19,785 nucleotides of DNA from Collinsella sp. GTDB taxonomy: Bacteria > Actinomycetota > Coriobacteriia > Coriobacteriales > Coriobacteriaceae. Below the pieces are notes generated by a model. It made no database searches. It worked only from the letters and a program-made list of their open reading frames with translations, and was not told where the DNA came from. The translations under genes were made by a program, and so were the position numbers. Every line of letters starts with the position of its first letter. The first letter of the stretch is position 1. The stretch lies in the NCBI GenBank assembly GCA_019414205.1, contig DXML01000008.1:1-19785 (forward strand). The letters are read 5' to 3'. Of this stretch, positions 6,999 to 16,127 are shown piece by piece.

Positions 6999-8009
6999 CT
7001 ACGCGGTTTTGCCCTCAATGAGTTCAACGGGGAGCTTGATATTCGATTCGGGCTTATCGCCGTTAATAAGAGCGATGATGGATTGCGCCGCGAGCTCTCC
7101 GATGCGATCGATATCTTGACGTACGGTTGTTAAGTCAGGCATAAACGTCATAGTGCGGCGGGCACCATCCGCGCCCACGACCTTAATATCGTCCGGAGCG
7201 CTCAAGCCGCGTTGCTTCATAACGTTGAGACAGATGGCCGCCATCGTGTCGTCTCCCGCAAAGATGCCGTCAATATCAGAGTTCTCATCGAGAATCTTCG
7301 CAACGACCGCGCTCTTTTCGTCGTCGGACTTAACGAACTCGACCTCACGGACAAGCGCGGGCAAACCGGCCTGCTCCACAACATCGTGGTAGGCATCGGT
7401 ACGCTTATTGGCAGGCATACGCATGCGGCTATTGTTGCGCAGGCACAAGATGCGCGAACACCCGTCATCGATCAGGCGACGCGTGGCAAGTTCGCCGATG
7501 CTATAGCTGTCGCTCGCAATCTGAACAGAGGCCTCGCCAAGGTCGCAGTCGATACCAACCAGACTCAAGCCCATCTCGGCATACGCCTCGGCACCGATAT
7601 TAAGCGAGTTGACGATGACGCCATCAACCATATTGCGCCGAAGCATATCGATATAAGAACGCTCAAGATCAGGTCGATTGGCGCTATTGCACAGCAACAT
7701 CTTAAAACCGTTTTCGGCCAGGGTACGCTCAACGGCTTGGACCGCTTGGGCATGAAACGGGCTGCTGACATAGGGAACGATCATACCTATTAGATTCAGG
7801 CGACCGTTGAGCATGGCACGGGCGATATCGTTGGGCGTATAGTTGATGCGCTTCATCGCGGCATGGACCTTATCGCGGGTCTCTTGGCTAATATAGCCGC
7901 GATTATTAAGCACGCGAGATACCGTAGTAGGCGAAACCCCCGCCACCGCTGCAACTTCCTTGATGCCAGGCTTAGCCGTATCCTTAGAACGAGCACTCTC
8001 GCGAGCCAT
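6999..8009 (-). CDS. scrR: LacI-family transcriptional regulator
   Basis: From the chosen start the protein is 336 residues, normal for the family. The N-terminal helix-turn-helix (IKEVAAVAGVSPTTVSRVLN) and hinge region (YTPNDIARAMLNGR) are followed by a periplasmic-binding-protein-like effector domain (LIGMIVPYVSSPFHAQ onwards). It probably represses the sucrose/fructoside genes in response to a sugar or sugar phosphate. GGGAGG lies 5-6 bases before the ATG at 8009; the longer frame from 8030 is less likely. An operator of the same type as at the operon promoter lies just upstream (8030-8044), suggesting autoregulation. It is transcribed in the same direction as the operon, with a 184-bp gap to the next gene. 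The effector cannot be read from sequence. Confidence 0.92.
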   Translation of the reverse strand: MARESARSKDTAKPGIKEVAAVAGVSPTTVSRVLNNRGYISQETRDKVHAAMKRINYTPNDIARAMLNGRLNLIGMIVPYVSSPFHAQAVQAVERTLAENGFKMLLCNSANRPDLERSYIDMLRRNMVDGVIVNSLNIGAEAYAEMGLSLVGIDCDLGEASVQIASDSYSIGELATRRLIDDGCSRILCLRNNSRMRMPANKRTDAYHDVVEQAGLPALVREVEFVKSDDEKSAVVAKILDENSDIDGIFAGDDTMAAICLNVMKQRGLSAPDDIKVVGADGARRTMTFMPDLTTVRQDIDRIGELAAQSIIALINGDKPESNIKLPVELIEGKTA

Positions 8010-8158
8010 AGCACCCTCCCTCATCAACATGTCATACGTTTACATACGAACAAAGCATACCCCAACAACAGCCAAAGCAAAACGAAACAACACACCCGTA
8101 GAAAAGGGCACGACCCAACCACGAACCCCACGCGCACAAATAATAAGGGGAGTTCCGC
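8010..8158. other. Upstream region of the LacI-family gene
   Basis: Apart from the operator at 8030-8044, this stretch contains only weak promoter-like hexamers on the minus strand (for example TTGTTG and TATGTA 16 bp apart, with the operator at the -10). Together with the long palindrome at 8159-8339 it makes up the 326-bp gap to the glycyl-radical gene. I see no small gene here. Confidence 0.4.
8030..8044. promoter_or_regulatory. LacI-type operator upstream of its regulator gene
   Basis: TGTCATACGTTTACA is an imperfect 15-bp dyad centred on ACGT, with the TGTCA half-site seen at the operon promoter. It lies 20 bp before the regulator start codon and probably mediates autoregulation. Confidence 0.6.
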
Positions 8159-8339
8159 CTAAAGGGTGACTACACAGGACCCCGCCGGGGCCGTTTGGGC
8201 TACCTCCCAAAACTTTCCGCAGGACGCAAGAAGCCCTCGCCGCACGAAGTGCGCAGCGAGGGCTTCTTGCATGTTCGAGGACGTTTTGGGAGGTAGCCCA
8301 AACGGCCCCGGCGATCCTGCGGGAGTTAAATCCCTTTAG
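8159..8339. repeat. Long nested palindrome after the glycyl-radical gene
   Basis: Three sets of arms nest symmetrically. The outer arms are CTAAAGGG 8159-8166 with CCCTTTAG 8332-8339, overlapping the stop codon of the small PFL gene. The middle arms are a 30-bp perfect match, 8184-8213 with 8283-8312, plus CAGGA/TCCTG at 8175-8179 and 8315-8319. The inner arms are a 15-bp perfect match, 8226-8240 with 8256-8270, around a small CGCAC/GTGCG hairpin. As RNA it would fold into a very stable long hairpin. It probably contributes to 3' end formation of the pfl transcript, but it is much larger than an intrinsic terminator and has no clear U-run. Confidence 0.85.
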
Positions 8340-8587
8340 AACTTGTTGTGGAAGGTACGCGAAATGACCTCGTCCTGCTGCTCCTTGGTGAGCGTGTGGA
8401 AGTTCACGGCATAGCCGGAAACGCGGATGGTCAGCTGCGGGTACTTCTCGGGGTGAGCCTGAGCGTCGAGCAGCGTCTCACGGTTGAAGACGTTGATGTT
8501 CAGGTGGTGGCCACCCTTCTCGGCGTAAGCGTCGAGCATGTGGACCAGGTTATCGGCCTGAGTCTCGGAAACTTCAGAAACCTTCAT
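8336..8587 (-). CDS. grcA: Separate glycyl-radical domain of pyruvate formate-lyase (GrcA-like)
   Basis: This 83-residue protein matches the C-terminal domain of PFL. NLVHMLDAYAEKGGHHLNIN corresponds to the region before the radical loop, and RVSGYAVNF (55-63) holds the radical glycine G58. The protein ends ISRTFHNKF, like the natural C-terminus of single-chain PFL. It is shorter than E. coli YfiD/GrcA (127 residues), consisting of only the domain plus about 10 extra N-terminal residues. The preceding PFL gene lacks exactly this domain, so the two products together (683 + 83) equal one normal PFL. It should be activated by PflA and dock on the catalytic chain. The ATG has AAGGAG seven bases upstream. 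The gene lies 85 bp after pflB, beyond two hairpins. Confidence 0.93.
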   Translation of the reverse strand: MKVSEVSETQADNLVHMLDAYAEKGGHHLNINVFNRETLLDAQAHPEKYPQLTIRVSGYAVNFHTLTKEQQDEVISRTFHNKF

Positions 8588-8610
8588 AATGTGTCTCCTT
8601 CGATCGATAG

Positions 8611-8630
8611 GCGCCGGCCGAAACCGGCGC
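8611..8630 (-). promoter_or_regulatory. GC-rich hairpin before the glycyl-radical gene
   Basis: GCGCCGG (8611-8617) and CCGGCGC (8624-8630) form a perfect 7-bp stem with a 6-base loop, ending about 10 bases before the ribosome binding site. It could act as a 5' stabiliser of a processed small-gene transcript. It has no U-run. Confidence 0.6.
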
Positions 8631-8646
8631 GCTAATCAGTAATCGT

Positions 8647-8671
8647 TATTGTTAGTATAGCACTAACAATA
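8647..8671 (-). promoter_or_regulatory. AT-rich dyad with extended -10 between the two PFL genes
   Basis: A perfect 10-bp inverted repeat (8647-8656 with 8662-8671, 5-base centre) begins two bases after the pflB stop codon. Its minus strand contains TGCTATACT (8654-8662), a good extended -10; no -35 is evident. It may be an operator-covered internal promoter that lets the small subunit be made separately, or simply an mRNA hairpin. Confidence 0.45.
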
Positions 8672-8672
8672 G

Positions 8673-10724
<2,052 letters not shown>

Positions 10725-10844
10725 TGTGTAACCACGCTCCTAGTTACGTGTAATGCGGCGCTCTCTCACACCGCTGCTTATTGAATTCTTGAATGTTCGG
10801 CTTGCACTACCGGCTTCTTCCGTTCTTCACCACACGTTGGTGCA

Positions 10845-10860
10845 GGGAAAACGTTTGTCC
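10845..10860. promoter_or_regulatory. LacI/CcpA-like operator in the pfl leader
   Basis: The core AAACGTTT (10849-10856) is a perfect palindrome within GG..AAACGTTT..CC dyad flanks. It resembles the operators in the sucrose cluster but lacks the TGTCA half-site, so it may be bound by a different LacI-family protein. It lies downstream of the candidate promoter, where it could block elongation. Confidence 0.4.
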
Positions 10861-10953
10861 ACCTTGGAACTACAACCCAAAACCCAAGATTTCACCCGTT
10901 TGAGAAGGATAACATAGCGACCCTCTCCATCTGGGCTGTTATATGTTTCTTTT

Positions 10954-10980
10954 TTTATATCATAAAGGCGTTTTTTACAA
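10954..10980 (-). promoter_or_regulatory. Candidate pflB promoter
   Basis: On the minus strand TTGTAA (10975-10980) or TTTGTA (shifted one base upstream) lies 15-16 bp before TATAAA (10954-10959), in an A/T-rich stretch. The spacing is slightly short. It is the best promoter candidate in the gap and would give a leader of about 225 nt. Confidence 0.4.
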
Positions 10981-11007
10981 ACCCGCAGGAAATGCGAGCG
11001 CGAACAA

Positions 11008-11020
11008 CTACCGTTCACCG
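11008..11020 (-). promoter_or_regulatory. Single AACGGTAG motif upstream of pflB
   Basis: On the minus strand CGGTGAACGGTAG lies about 30 bp upstream of the candidate pflB -35. It resembles the tandem motifs upstream of degV and of the sucrose operon, here as a single copy. Confidence 0.4.
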
Positions 11021-11118
11021 ATTTGTTTGGTATTTTTCCTTGCCTTTGTACGACGTTCACTCTAGCTGTTATGCCAGCTTTAGCAGGGTAAAGTGTTCCA
11101 GAGACCCCGCAGAAACTG

Positions 11119-11154
11119 CAGGGCGGCCACGGGATTTCCCCCGGGACCGCCCTG
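11119..11154 (-). terminator. Hairpin after the KdgT gene
   Basis: CAGGGCGG (11119-11126) and CCGCCCTG (11147-11154) form an 8-bp perfect stem, with further G/C pairing possible inside. It lies about 40 bp after the permease stop codon. No long U-run follows, so termination efficiency is uncertain. Confidence 0.5.
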
Positions 11155-11193
11155 TGGCATGGTTAGTTATTTAGCTTTGATTGCCGCTTGGCA

Positions 11194-12207
11194 TTAGGCG
11201 GCTGCGGCGGCCTTGTCGGTCGTTGCCTTGCTGTGGCCCTGACCCTCAAAATGCTTGTAGCACCAGCTGGTGACCAGCGGGGTCAAAATGGCCGTCACGA
11301 TAGCACATGCTGCAACCTGCGCCGTAGCCGTCGCGAGCACCGCGCCGCCGTACATGGTCTCGTTGACGCTTGCCATGGCAGCAGGCGTGGCCACATTGGC
11401 TCCGGCGCAGCTCGAAATGGCTGCACCTGCGACACCCGTACCGCCCGTGAGCTTATCAACCGCGATGACGGGAATTGCAAAGACCACCGAGCAGATCACG
11501 CCGAGCAGAATACCGGGAAGACCGCCATTAATGAGCTGGCCAAAGGTCATGGTCGAGCCCATGGCAAAGAAGACGAGCACGATGATGGCGGAAAGTGCCG
11601 GTGCCATCATCTTCTTAAAGCTCGGGAAGAGGTTACCCAGAATAATGCCGACGACGATCGGCAGGATGGCGCCCACGAGCGACCAGCCGATCGGAGCCTG
11701 ACCGGCAGCGCCGAGCACGATCATCGTGACCGGAGGGCCGACAACCAGCGTGGTGATGGCGACGGCGCCACGCTCGGCCTCATTGCCCATGGTGCCCATC
11801 AGGCCAGCGTACATAGCGTTGTTGGCGCCGGTGCAAGCGGCCAGCATCACCATGGCAGAGATGCCAAACAGGTTGTCGTTGAATACATAAAGGATGAGCA
11901 GCGACACGGCAACGACCACGATCTGCTTGACGGCGATGATAATGGCGCCGCGGGCAGCGGCGGCAGGAGCACTCTTAAACGAAATCGTCGTACCGACGAT
12001 GAGCAAAAAAGCGCCCACGAGCGGTCCTGCACCCTGCTGGGTCATACCAAGCGTAAAGCTGCCGAGCGTTTTGAACAGGTCGGGGAATAGCGTGTTGAGC
12101 AAGCAGCCCAGCAAAAGCGGCACCAAAATATTGGCACCCGGGATGGAGGACATCTTAAAGAACGGCTCCTTTGCCGCCGGCGCCTCCACCGCAGTCGATT
12201 CACTCAT
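11194..12207 (-). CDS. kdgT: 2-keto-3-deoxygluconate permease family transporter (KdgT-like)
   Basis: This is a 337-residue integral membrane protein with about ten hydrophobic segments and an alanine/glycine-rich composition. It has the KdgT family features of an N-terminal IPGANILVPLLLG segment, the SFKSAP region, and the CTGANNAMYAGL and CAGANVATPAA repeats. KdgT imports 2-keto-3-deoxygluconate, an intermediate of pectin and hexuronate breakdown, by cation symport. AAGGAG lies seven bases before the ATG at 12207; the frame begins earlier at 12228, but that start lacks such a site. It follows the SDR dehydrogenase gene by 108 bp, with a terminator-like hairpin between them, so it may be transcribed by readthrough. 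The C-terminal tail is alanine-rich. The exact substrate is inferred from the family. Confidence 0.88.
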   Translation of the reverse strand: MSESTAVEAPAAKEPFFKMSSIPGANILVPLLLGCLLNTLFPDLFKTLGSFTLGMTQQGAGPLVGAFLLIVGTTISFKSAPAAAARGAIIIAVKQIVVVAVSLLILYVFNDNLFGISAMVMLAACTGANNAMYAGLMGTMGNEAERGAVAITTLVVGPPVTMIVLGAAGQAPIGWSLVGAILPIVVGIILGNLFPSFKKMMAPALSAIIVLVFFAMGSTMTFGQLINGGLPGILLGVICSVVFAIPVIAVDKLTGGTGVAGAAISSCAGANVATPAAMASVNETMYGGAVLATATAQVAACAIVTAILTPLVTSWCYKHFEGQGHSKATTDKAAAAA

Positions 12208-12254
12208 ATATATCTCCTTTGGATGCATGCGAATCGTAGCCGCACGCGCCTATG

Positions 12255-12296
12255 TCAGAAAGAAGGCGACGGTCCCGAGTCGCAGGAACCGTCGCC
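12255..12296 (-). terminator. Terminator-like hairpin between SDR and KdgT genes
   Basis: On the minus strand GGCGACGGTTCC (12285-12296) pairs with GGACCGTCGCC (12265-12275) with one bulged base, followed by the T-rich stretch TTCTTTCT. It lies between two genes that look like an operon and would lower expression of the downstream permease. Confidence 0.7.
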
Positions 12297-12315
12297 GAAT
12301 AATCGTCGTGGGGTA

Positions 12316-13065
12316 TTACCCGTCCAGAACGATGCCGCCGTCGCAGTCGCCGATCTCGCCGTTCACGAAGCTGGCGAGGTCGGAAGCGAAGAACAGCACC
12401 ATCTGCGCAGGCTCGCTGGCCTGGGCGGCGCGGCCCAGAGGAATACCGTTGATGATGCGCTGAGAGTTCTCGTCAGAGAGAATCGAGGTCATATCGGTAA
12501 GGGTAAGTGACGGGCACACGGCGTTGCAGCGGACGCCAAACTTGCCGCCTTCCTTGGCGACTGCCTTGGTTAGACCGTTAACACCGGCCTTGGAGCTGGC
12601 GTAGGCGGCTGTGCCGAGCAGGCCGCCACCGATCTTGCCCGCTACGGAACTCACGTTGACGATAGTGCCGGCATGGGCCGCCTTAAAGTGCGGATACACG
12701 GCGTTCATCATAGTGAAGGTACCGTTGAGGTTGATGTCGATGGTGCGACGCCACTCGGTGTCATCAATCTCGTCGAATTTCTTGGTGCTGATGACGCCAG
12801 CGCAGTTGATCAGGATGTTGGTTTGCGGCAGGTCCGTAAAAATCTGCTCGACGGTCTCGCGTGCCTTGGGTGCATCGGCGACATCGAGCTGATAGAACTT
12901 GTTGCCCTCGCCAAGCTCGGCCACCGCGGCCTCGCCCTTAGCAGCGTTCCTTGCGATGAGCGCGACGTGTCCGCCGCCCGCAACGATGCCCTTGGCAATC
13001 TCGAGGCCAATGCCCTGAGTGCCGCCGGTAACGATCGCGGTTTTGCCCGTGAAGTCAAATGCCAT
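12316..13065 (-). CDS. SDR-family oxidoreductase (KduD/gluconate dehydrogenase-like)
   Basis: This 249-residue classical short-chain dehydrogenase has a Rossmann nucleotide-binding motif TGGTQGIG (13-20), NCAG (87-90), a conserved N112 in the INLNG segment, the catalytic S140 and the YASSK motif (Y155, K159). The family uses NAD(P)H to interconvert alcohols and ketones in the cytosol. Adjacency to a KdgT-type permease suggests a role in keto-deoxy sugar acid metabolism, for example a 2-keto-3-deoxygluconate or gluconate dehydrogenase. The sequence alone does not exclude a FabG-like or other role. AAGGGGG precedes the ATG by about nine bases. It is the first gene of the pair and has a promoter with an overlapping palindromic operator. 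Confidence 0.85.
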   Translation of the reverse strand: MAFDFTGKTAIVTGGTQGIGLEIAKGIVAGGGHVALIARNAAKGEAAVAELGEGNKFYQLDVADAPKARETVEQIFTDLPQTNILINCAGVISTKKFDEIDDTEWRRTIDINLNGTFTMMNAVYPHFKAAHAGTIVNVSSVAGKIGGGLLGTAAYASSKAGVNGLTKAVAKEGGKFGVRCNAVCPSLTLTDMTSILSDENSQRIINGIPLGRAAQASEPAQMVLFFASDLASFVNGEIGDCDGGIVLDG

Positions 13066-13178
13066 GACTCCAACCCCCTTGATTCAGGTGTCTCCTTGCG
13101 GGAAGTTGGAGCATCGCACGTGGCGATAAATGAGTCCCAGTCGTCATGGTGGTGACAACCCCCCGCCTAACCGCGGGC

Positions 13179-13206
13179 ATAGTAGTTCTTTGAAACGCTT
13201 CAGCAA
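13179..13206 (-). promoter_or_regulatory. SDR promoter with overlapping operator
   Basis: On the minus strand TTGCTG (13201-13206) and TACTAT (13179-13184) are separated by 16 bp. The near-palindrome TGAAACGCTTCA (13191-13202) overlaps the -35 and spacer, the layout expected for a repressor site of the LacI type. Its binding protein is not in this window unless it is the LacI-family gene at 6999-8009. Confidence 0.5.
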
Positions 13207-13314
13207 TTGAATTTTTTAACTCTTTATGCGCTCTTTATATTGCCCACTGCATGAGGCCCGAATATGCGGGTATCATCTTTCACCAAAAATAATTTCTAGT
13301 GTTAGGAGTTTTCG

Positions 13315-13764
13315 GTGGAAGATACCGATTTCCGTGAACTTGGGCGTCAGCTCTTTACCGAGTTTGGCAGCATGCACCAGCGCGTTTCGCGCTTTGCCGA
13401 CCAGGCTCTGGGTGGCGAGATGGCCGTCATGCGCGCCCTCATGCGCGCCGGCGGCTCGCTCACGCCGAGCGAACTCGCCGATCGTGCCTGGGTCTCGAGC
13501 GCCCGCATCGCCAATATCCTGCGCGCCCTCGAGGCCAAGGGCTGGGTCGAGCGCGAGCACTCAAAGACCGACCGTCGTCGCGTACACGTCACGGTGACCG
13601 ACAAAGGATTCCAGGTTATCGAAATCAAACGTCGGGAATTCGAGGACCGCACCGCGGCCTTCCTCGAGCAGCTTGGCGAAACAGATACCCAAGAGATGGT
13701 GCGCCTTCTTAGACGCGCCAACGAAATTATCGACCGCAATCAAGAAAGGAGAGATGCCGAGTGA
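13315..13764 (+). CDS. MarR-family transcriptional regulator
   Basis: This 149-residue protein has a winged helix-turn-helix typical of MarR. GGSLTPSELADRAWVSSARI (46-65) forms the recognition helices, and the wing carries the family DRR motif (SKTDRRRVHVTVTDKG). It starts with GTG, preceded by AGGAG seven bases upstream. Its stop overlaps the start of the first ABC gene by four bases, so the regulator and exporter are translationally coupled. MarR proteins usually repress the neighbouring efflux genes and release DNA on binding a toxic or phenolic ligand. The ligand is unknown. The imperfect dyad CTAGTGTTAG just upstream could be part of its operator. Confidence 0.92.
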   Translation: MEDTDFRELGRQLFTEFGSMHQRVSRFADQALGGEMAVMRALMRAGGSLTPSELADRAWVSSARIANILRALEAKGWVEREHSKTDRRRVHVTVTDKGFQVIEIKRREFEDRTAAFLEQLGETDTQEMVRLLRRANEIIDRNQERRDAE

Positions 13765-16127
13765 GGATTCTCAAGCTCTTTAAAAAACATATCCTGGCAC
13801 TGTTCGCAGCTATCGTACTTATCGTAATCAGCTGCAACGCCGATCTGGCGCTGCCTACCTATATGAGCGACATCGTCGACGTGGGTGTGCAGCAAGGCGG
13901 CATCGCGTCGCCCGTACCCGACACCATCCGCGCCGAATCGCTCGACGACCTCGAACTCTTTATGAGCGCCAAGGACGCCAAGACGGTAGAAGCTGCGTTT
14001 GGCAAGGCAGACAAAAACGGGATTCGCACGTACAAGGGAACCGAGGATGAGCGCGCCGACGGCAGCAAGCTCGCCGATATCATGAGTCTGCCCGAGACCG
14101 TCGTCCTTTCGCTCAACCAGGGTATTGACGCCAACTCCATGGGTGACATGATGGGCACGTCCGGTGAGAAAGACAACAGCGGCGCCCAGGCCATACCCAC
14201 GCCCGAGCAGATGGCGGCGATGACGCCCGAGCAACTCGCCGAGATGCAGCAGAAGGCCGCAGCGGCGCAGAACATGCAAAAGCAGATTGATGCCGACGGC
14301 GGCAAGATCACCATGAAGAGTCTGCGCCTAGGTGTCAAGGGCGGTCTGGTAGACCAAAGCAAGCTCGTCGAGGGCGCCAACCAAATGGCGGACAAAATGG
14401 GCTCCATGTCGGGCTCCATCGTCACCCAGCGCGCCGTGAGCTATGTACAGGACGAGTACAAGGCACAGGGCATCGACCCCGCCGACGTGCAGAACGCCTA
14501 CCTGAGCCGCATGGCGACCACGATGTTTGGACTGTGCCTCGTGTCGCTCGTCGCCACCATCCTGACCGGTGCCGTGGCTTCGCGCACCGCCTGCTCCATC
14601 GCCCGCGACCTGCGCCGCGAGACCTTCAACAAGGTTATGCACTTCTCGCCGGCCGAGGTGGGCAAGTTTAGCCAGGCCTCGCTCATCACCCGCTGCACCA
14701 ACGACATTCAGCAGATCCAGATGGCCGCAACCCTGTTTATCCGCATGTGCCTGATGGCCCCCGTCATGGGCATCGTCGCTGTCATGCGCGTCCTGGCCAA
14801 CCACACCGGCCTGGAGTGGACCATCGCCGTAGCCATCATCGCGGTCTCGGCCGTCGTCGGCGTGCTTATGGGCCTCACCATGCCAAAGTTCAAAAAGATG
14901 CAGAGCTTTGTGGACCGCGTGAACCTTACCGCCCGCGAGCTGCTCGACGGCCTGATGCCCATCCGCTCGTTCAACCGCGAAGAACATGAGCTCGAGCGCT
15001 TTGACAAGGCTTCGCTCGACCTGATGACCACGCAGCTCTACACCAACCGCGCCATGAGCTTTATGATGCCGCTCATGATGCTCGTCATGAACTGCATCAC
15101 CGTGCTTATCGTCTGGTTTGGCGCGCAGGGCGTGTCCGACGGCGTGATGCAGGTCGGCAACATGATGGCGTTTATCTCCTACACCATGCAGATCGTCATG
15201 GCGTTTATGATCCTCACCATGGTTTCGGTTATCCTGCCCCGTGCCGAGGTCGCAGCCGAGCGCGTGGAAGAGGTCATCACCTGCCCCACCAGCATCAACG
15301 ACCCTGTCTCGCCCAAACTGCCCGCGGCCAGCGCGCCGCGCGGTGAGCTCACTTTCCGCGACGTGAGCTTCCAGTATCCCGATGCCCGCGCCGATGTCAT
15401 CAGCGGCGTGAACTTCACCACGCATGCCGGTCAGATGCTCGGCATTATTGGCTCCACGGGCTCGGGTAAGTCCACGCTCGTGCAGTTGATTCCGCGCCTG
15501 TACGACGTCACGGGCGGCAGCATTTCGCTCGACGGCATCGATGTGCGCGACATGGCCCTTTCCGAGCTGCGCCGCCGCATTGGTTACATCCCGCAGCAGG
15601 GGCGCCTGTTCTCGGGCACCGTCGAGAGCAACCTTAAGTTTGCCGGCGACATGGTAAGCGATGATGACATGCGCCAGGCCGCGCGCATCGCCCAAGCCGA
15701 GGACTTTATCGCCGAGCGCGAGGGCGGTTACGACTCCCCCATCAGCCAGGGTGGCTCCAATGTTTCGGGCGGTCAGCGCCAGCGTCTGGCCATCGCCCGC
15801 GCCCTGGCCAAGAAGCCCGAGGTCGTGGTGTTCGATGACTCGTTTAGCGCGCTTGACTACAAGACCGACGCGCGCCTGCGCGAGGAGCTCGCCAAAAACG
15901 TCACCGACGCCGCGCTCGTGGTCGTGGCCCAGCGCATCGCGACCATCATGCACGCCGACCAAATCATCGTGCTCGACGACGGCCACGTGGTGGGCACCGG
16001 TACGCACGAGGAGCTGCTGCGCAGCTGCCCGGCGTACCTGGAAATCGCACAGTCGCAGCTTTCCGCCAAGGAGCTGGGACTTACCCAAGAAGAGATTGCA
16101 GCCGTCATGGAAGGAGGCGAGCGCTAA
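13761..16127 (+). CDS. ABC exporter half-transporter, degenerate ATPase site, large extracellular insertion
   Basis: This 788-residue membrane protein is an ABC exporter with a transmembrane domain followed by an ATPase domain. Walker A is GSTGSGKST (564-572), the Q-loop holds Q612, and the signature is VSGGQ (668-672). Walker B is VVVFDD, with D693 in place of the catalytic glutamate, and the switch residue is Q724 in place of histidine. This is the degenerate half expected in heterodimeric exporters such as TM287/288 and BmrCD. TM1 spans about residues 10-33 and TM2 about 251-273. Between them lie about 215 residues, far more than the usual short loop, including a Q/A/M-rich segment (147-177). 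It starts with GTG, overlapping marR, and shares one base with the next gene. Confidence 0.92.
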   Translation: MRILKLFKKHILALFAAIVLIVISCNADLALPTYMSDIVDVGVQQGGIASPVPDTIRAESLDDLELFMSAKDAKTVEAAFGKADKNGIRTYKGTEDERADGSKLADIMSLPETVVLSLNQGIDANSMGDMMGTSGEKDNSGAQAIPTPEQMAAMTPEQLAEMQQKAAAAQNMQKQIDADGGKITMKSLRLGVKGGLVDQSKLVEGANQMADKMGSMSGSIVTQRAVSYVQDEYKAQGIDPADVQNAYLSRMATTMFGLCLVSLVATILTGAVASRTACSIARDLRRETFNKVMHFSPAEVGKFSQASLITRCTNDIQQIQMAATLFIRMCLMAPVMGIVAVMRVLANHTGLEWTIAVAIIAVSAVVGVLMGLTMPKFKKMQSFVDRVNLTARELLDGLMPIRSFNREEHELERFDKASLDLMTTQLYTNRAMSFMMPLMMLVMNCITVLIVWFGAQGVSDGVMQVGNMMAFISYTMQIVMAFMILTMVSVILPRAEVAAERVEEVITCPTSINDPVSPKLPAASAPRGELTFRDVSFQYPDARADVISGVNFTTHAGQMLGIIGSTGSGKSTLVQLIPRLYDVTGGSISLDGIDVRDMALSELRRRIGYIPQQGRLFSGTVESNLKFAGDMVSDDDMRQAARIAQAEDFIAEREGGYDSPISQGGSNVSGGQRQRLAIARALAKKPEVVVFDDSFSALDYKTDARLREELAKNVTDAALVVVAQRIATIMHADQIIVLDDGHVVGTGTHEELLRSCPAYLEIAQSQLSAKELGLTQEEIAAVMEGGER

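Larger units (their letters stand above)
10725..11118 (-). other. Long upstream/leader region of pflB
   Basis: This is most of a 469-bp gap between the KdgT gene and pflB. I see a candidate promoter (10954-10980), a LacI-type operator core (10845-10860) and an AACGGTAG motif (11008-11020). No FNR or Rex consensus site was apparent. A 77-codon open frame (10827-11060) has no convincing start or composition. The leader from the candidate promoter to the ATG is about 225 nt and may carry regulatory structure that I cannot assign to a known riboswitch. Confidence 0.5.

Noticed and set aside
10827..11060. 77-codon minus-strand open frame upstream of pflB
   Set aside because: It covers the candidate pfl promoter, has no good ribosome binding site and resembles no known protein; considered leader DNA.
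10725..11118. Known riboswitch or FNR/Rex site in the pfl leader
   Set aside because: No recognisable aptamer core and no TTGAT-N4-ATCAA or Rex-like palindrome was found by eye.
14328..16088. 586-codon minus-strand open frame opposite the first ABC gene
   Set aside because: It is an antisense shadow with H/G/A-rich composition and no recognisable domain; the plus strand has all ABC motifs.
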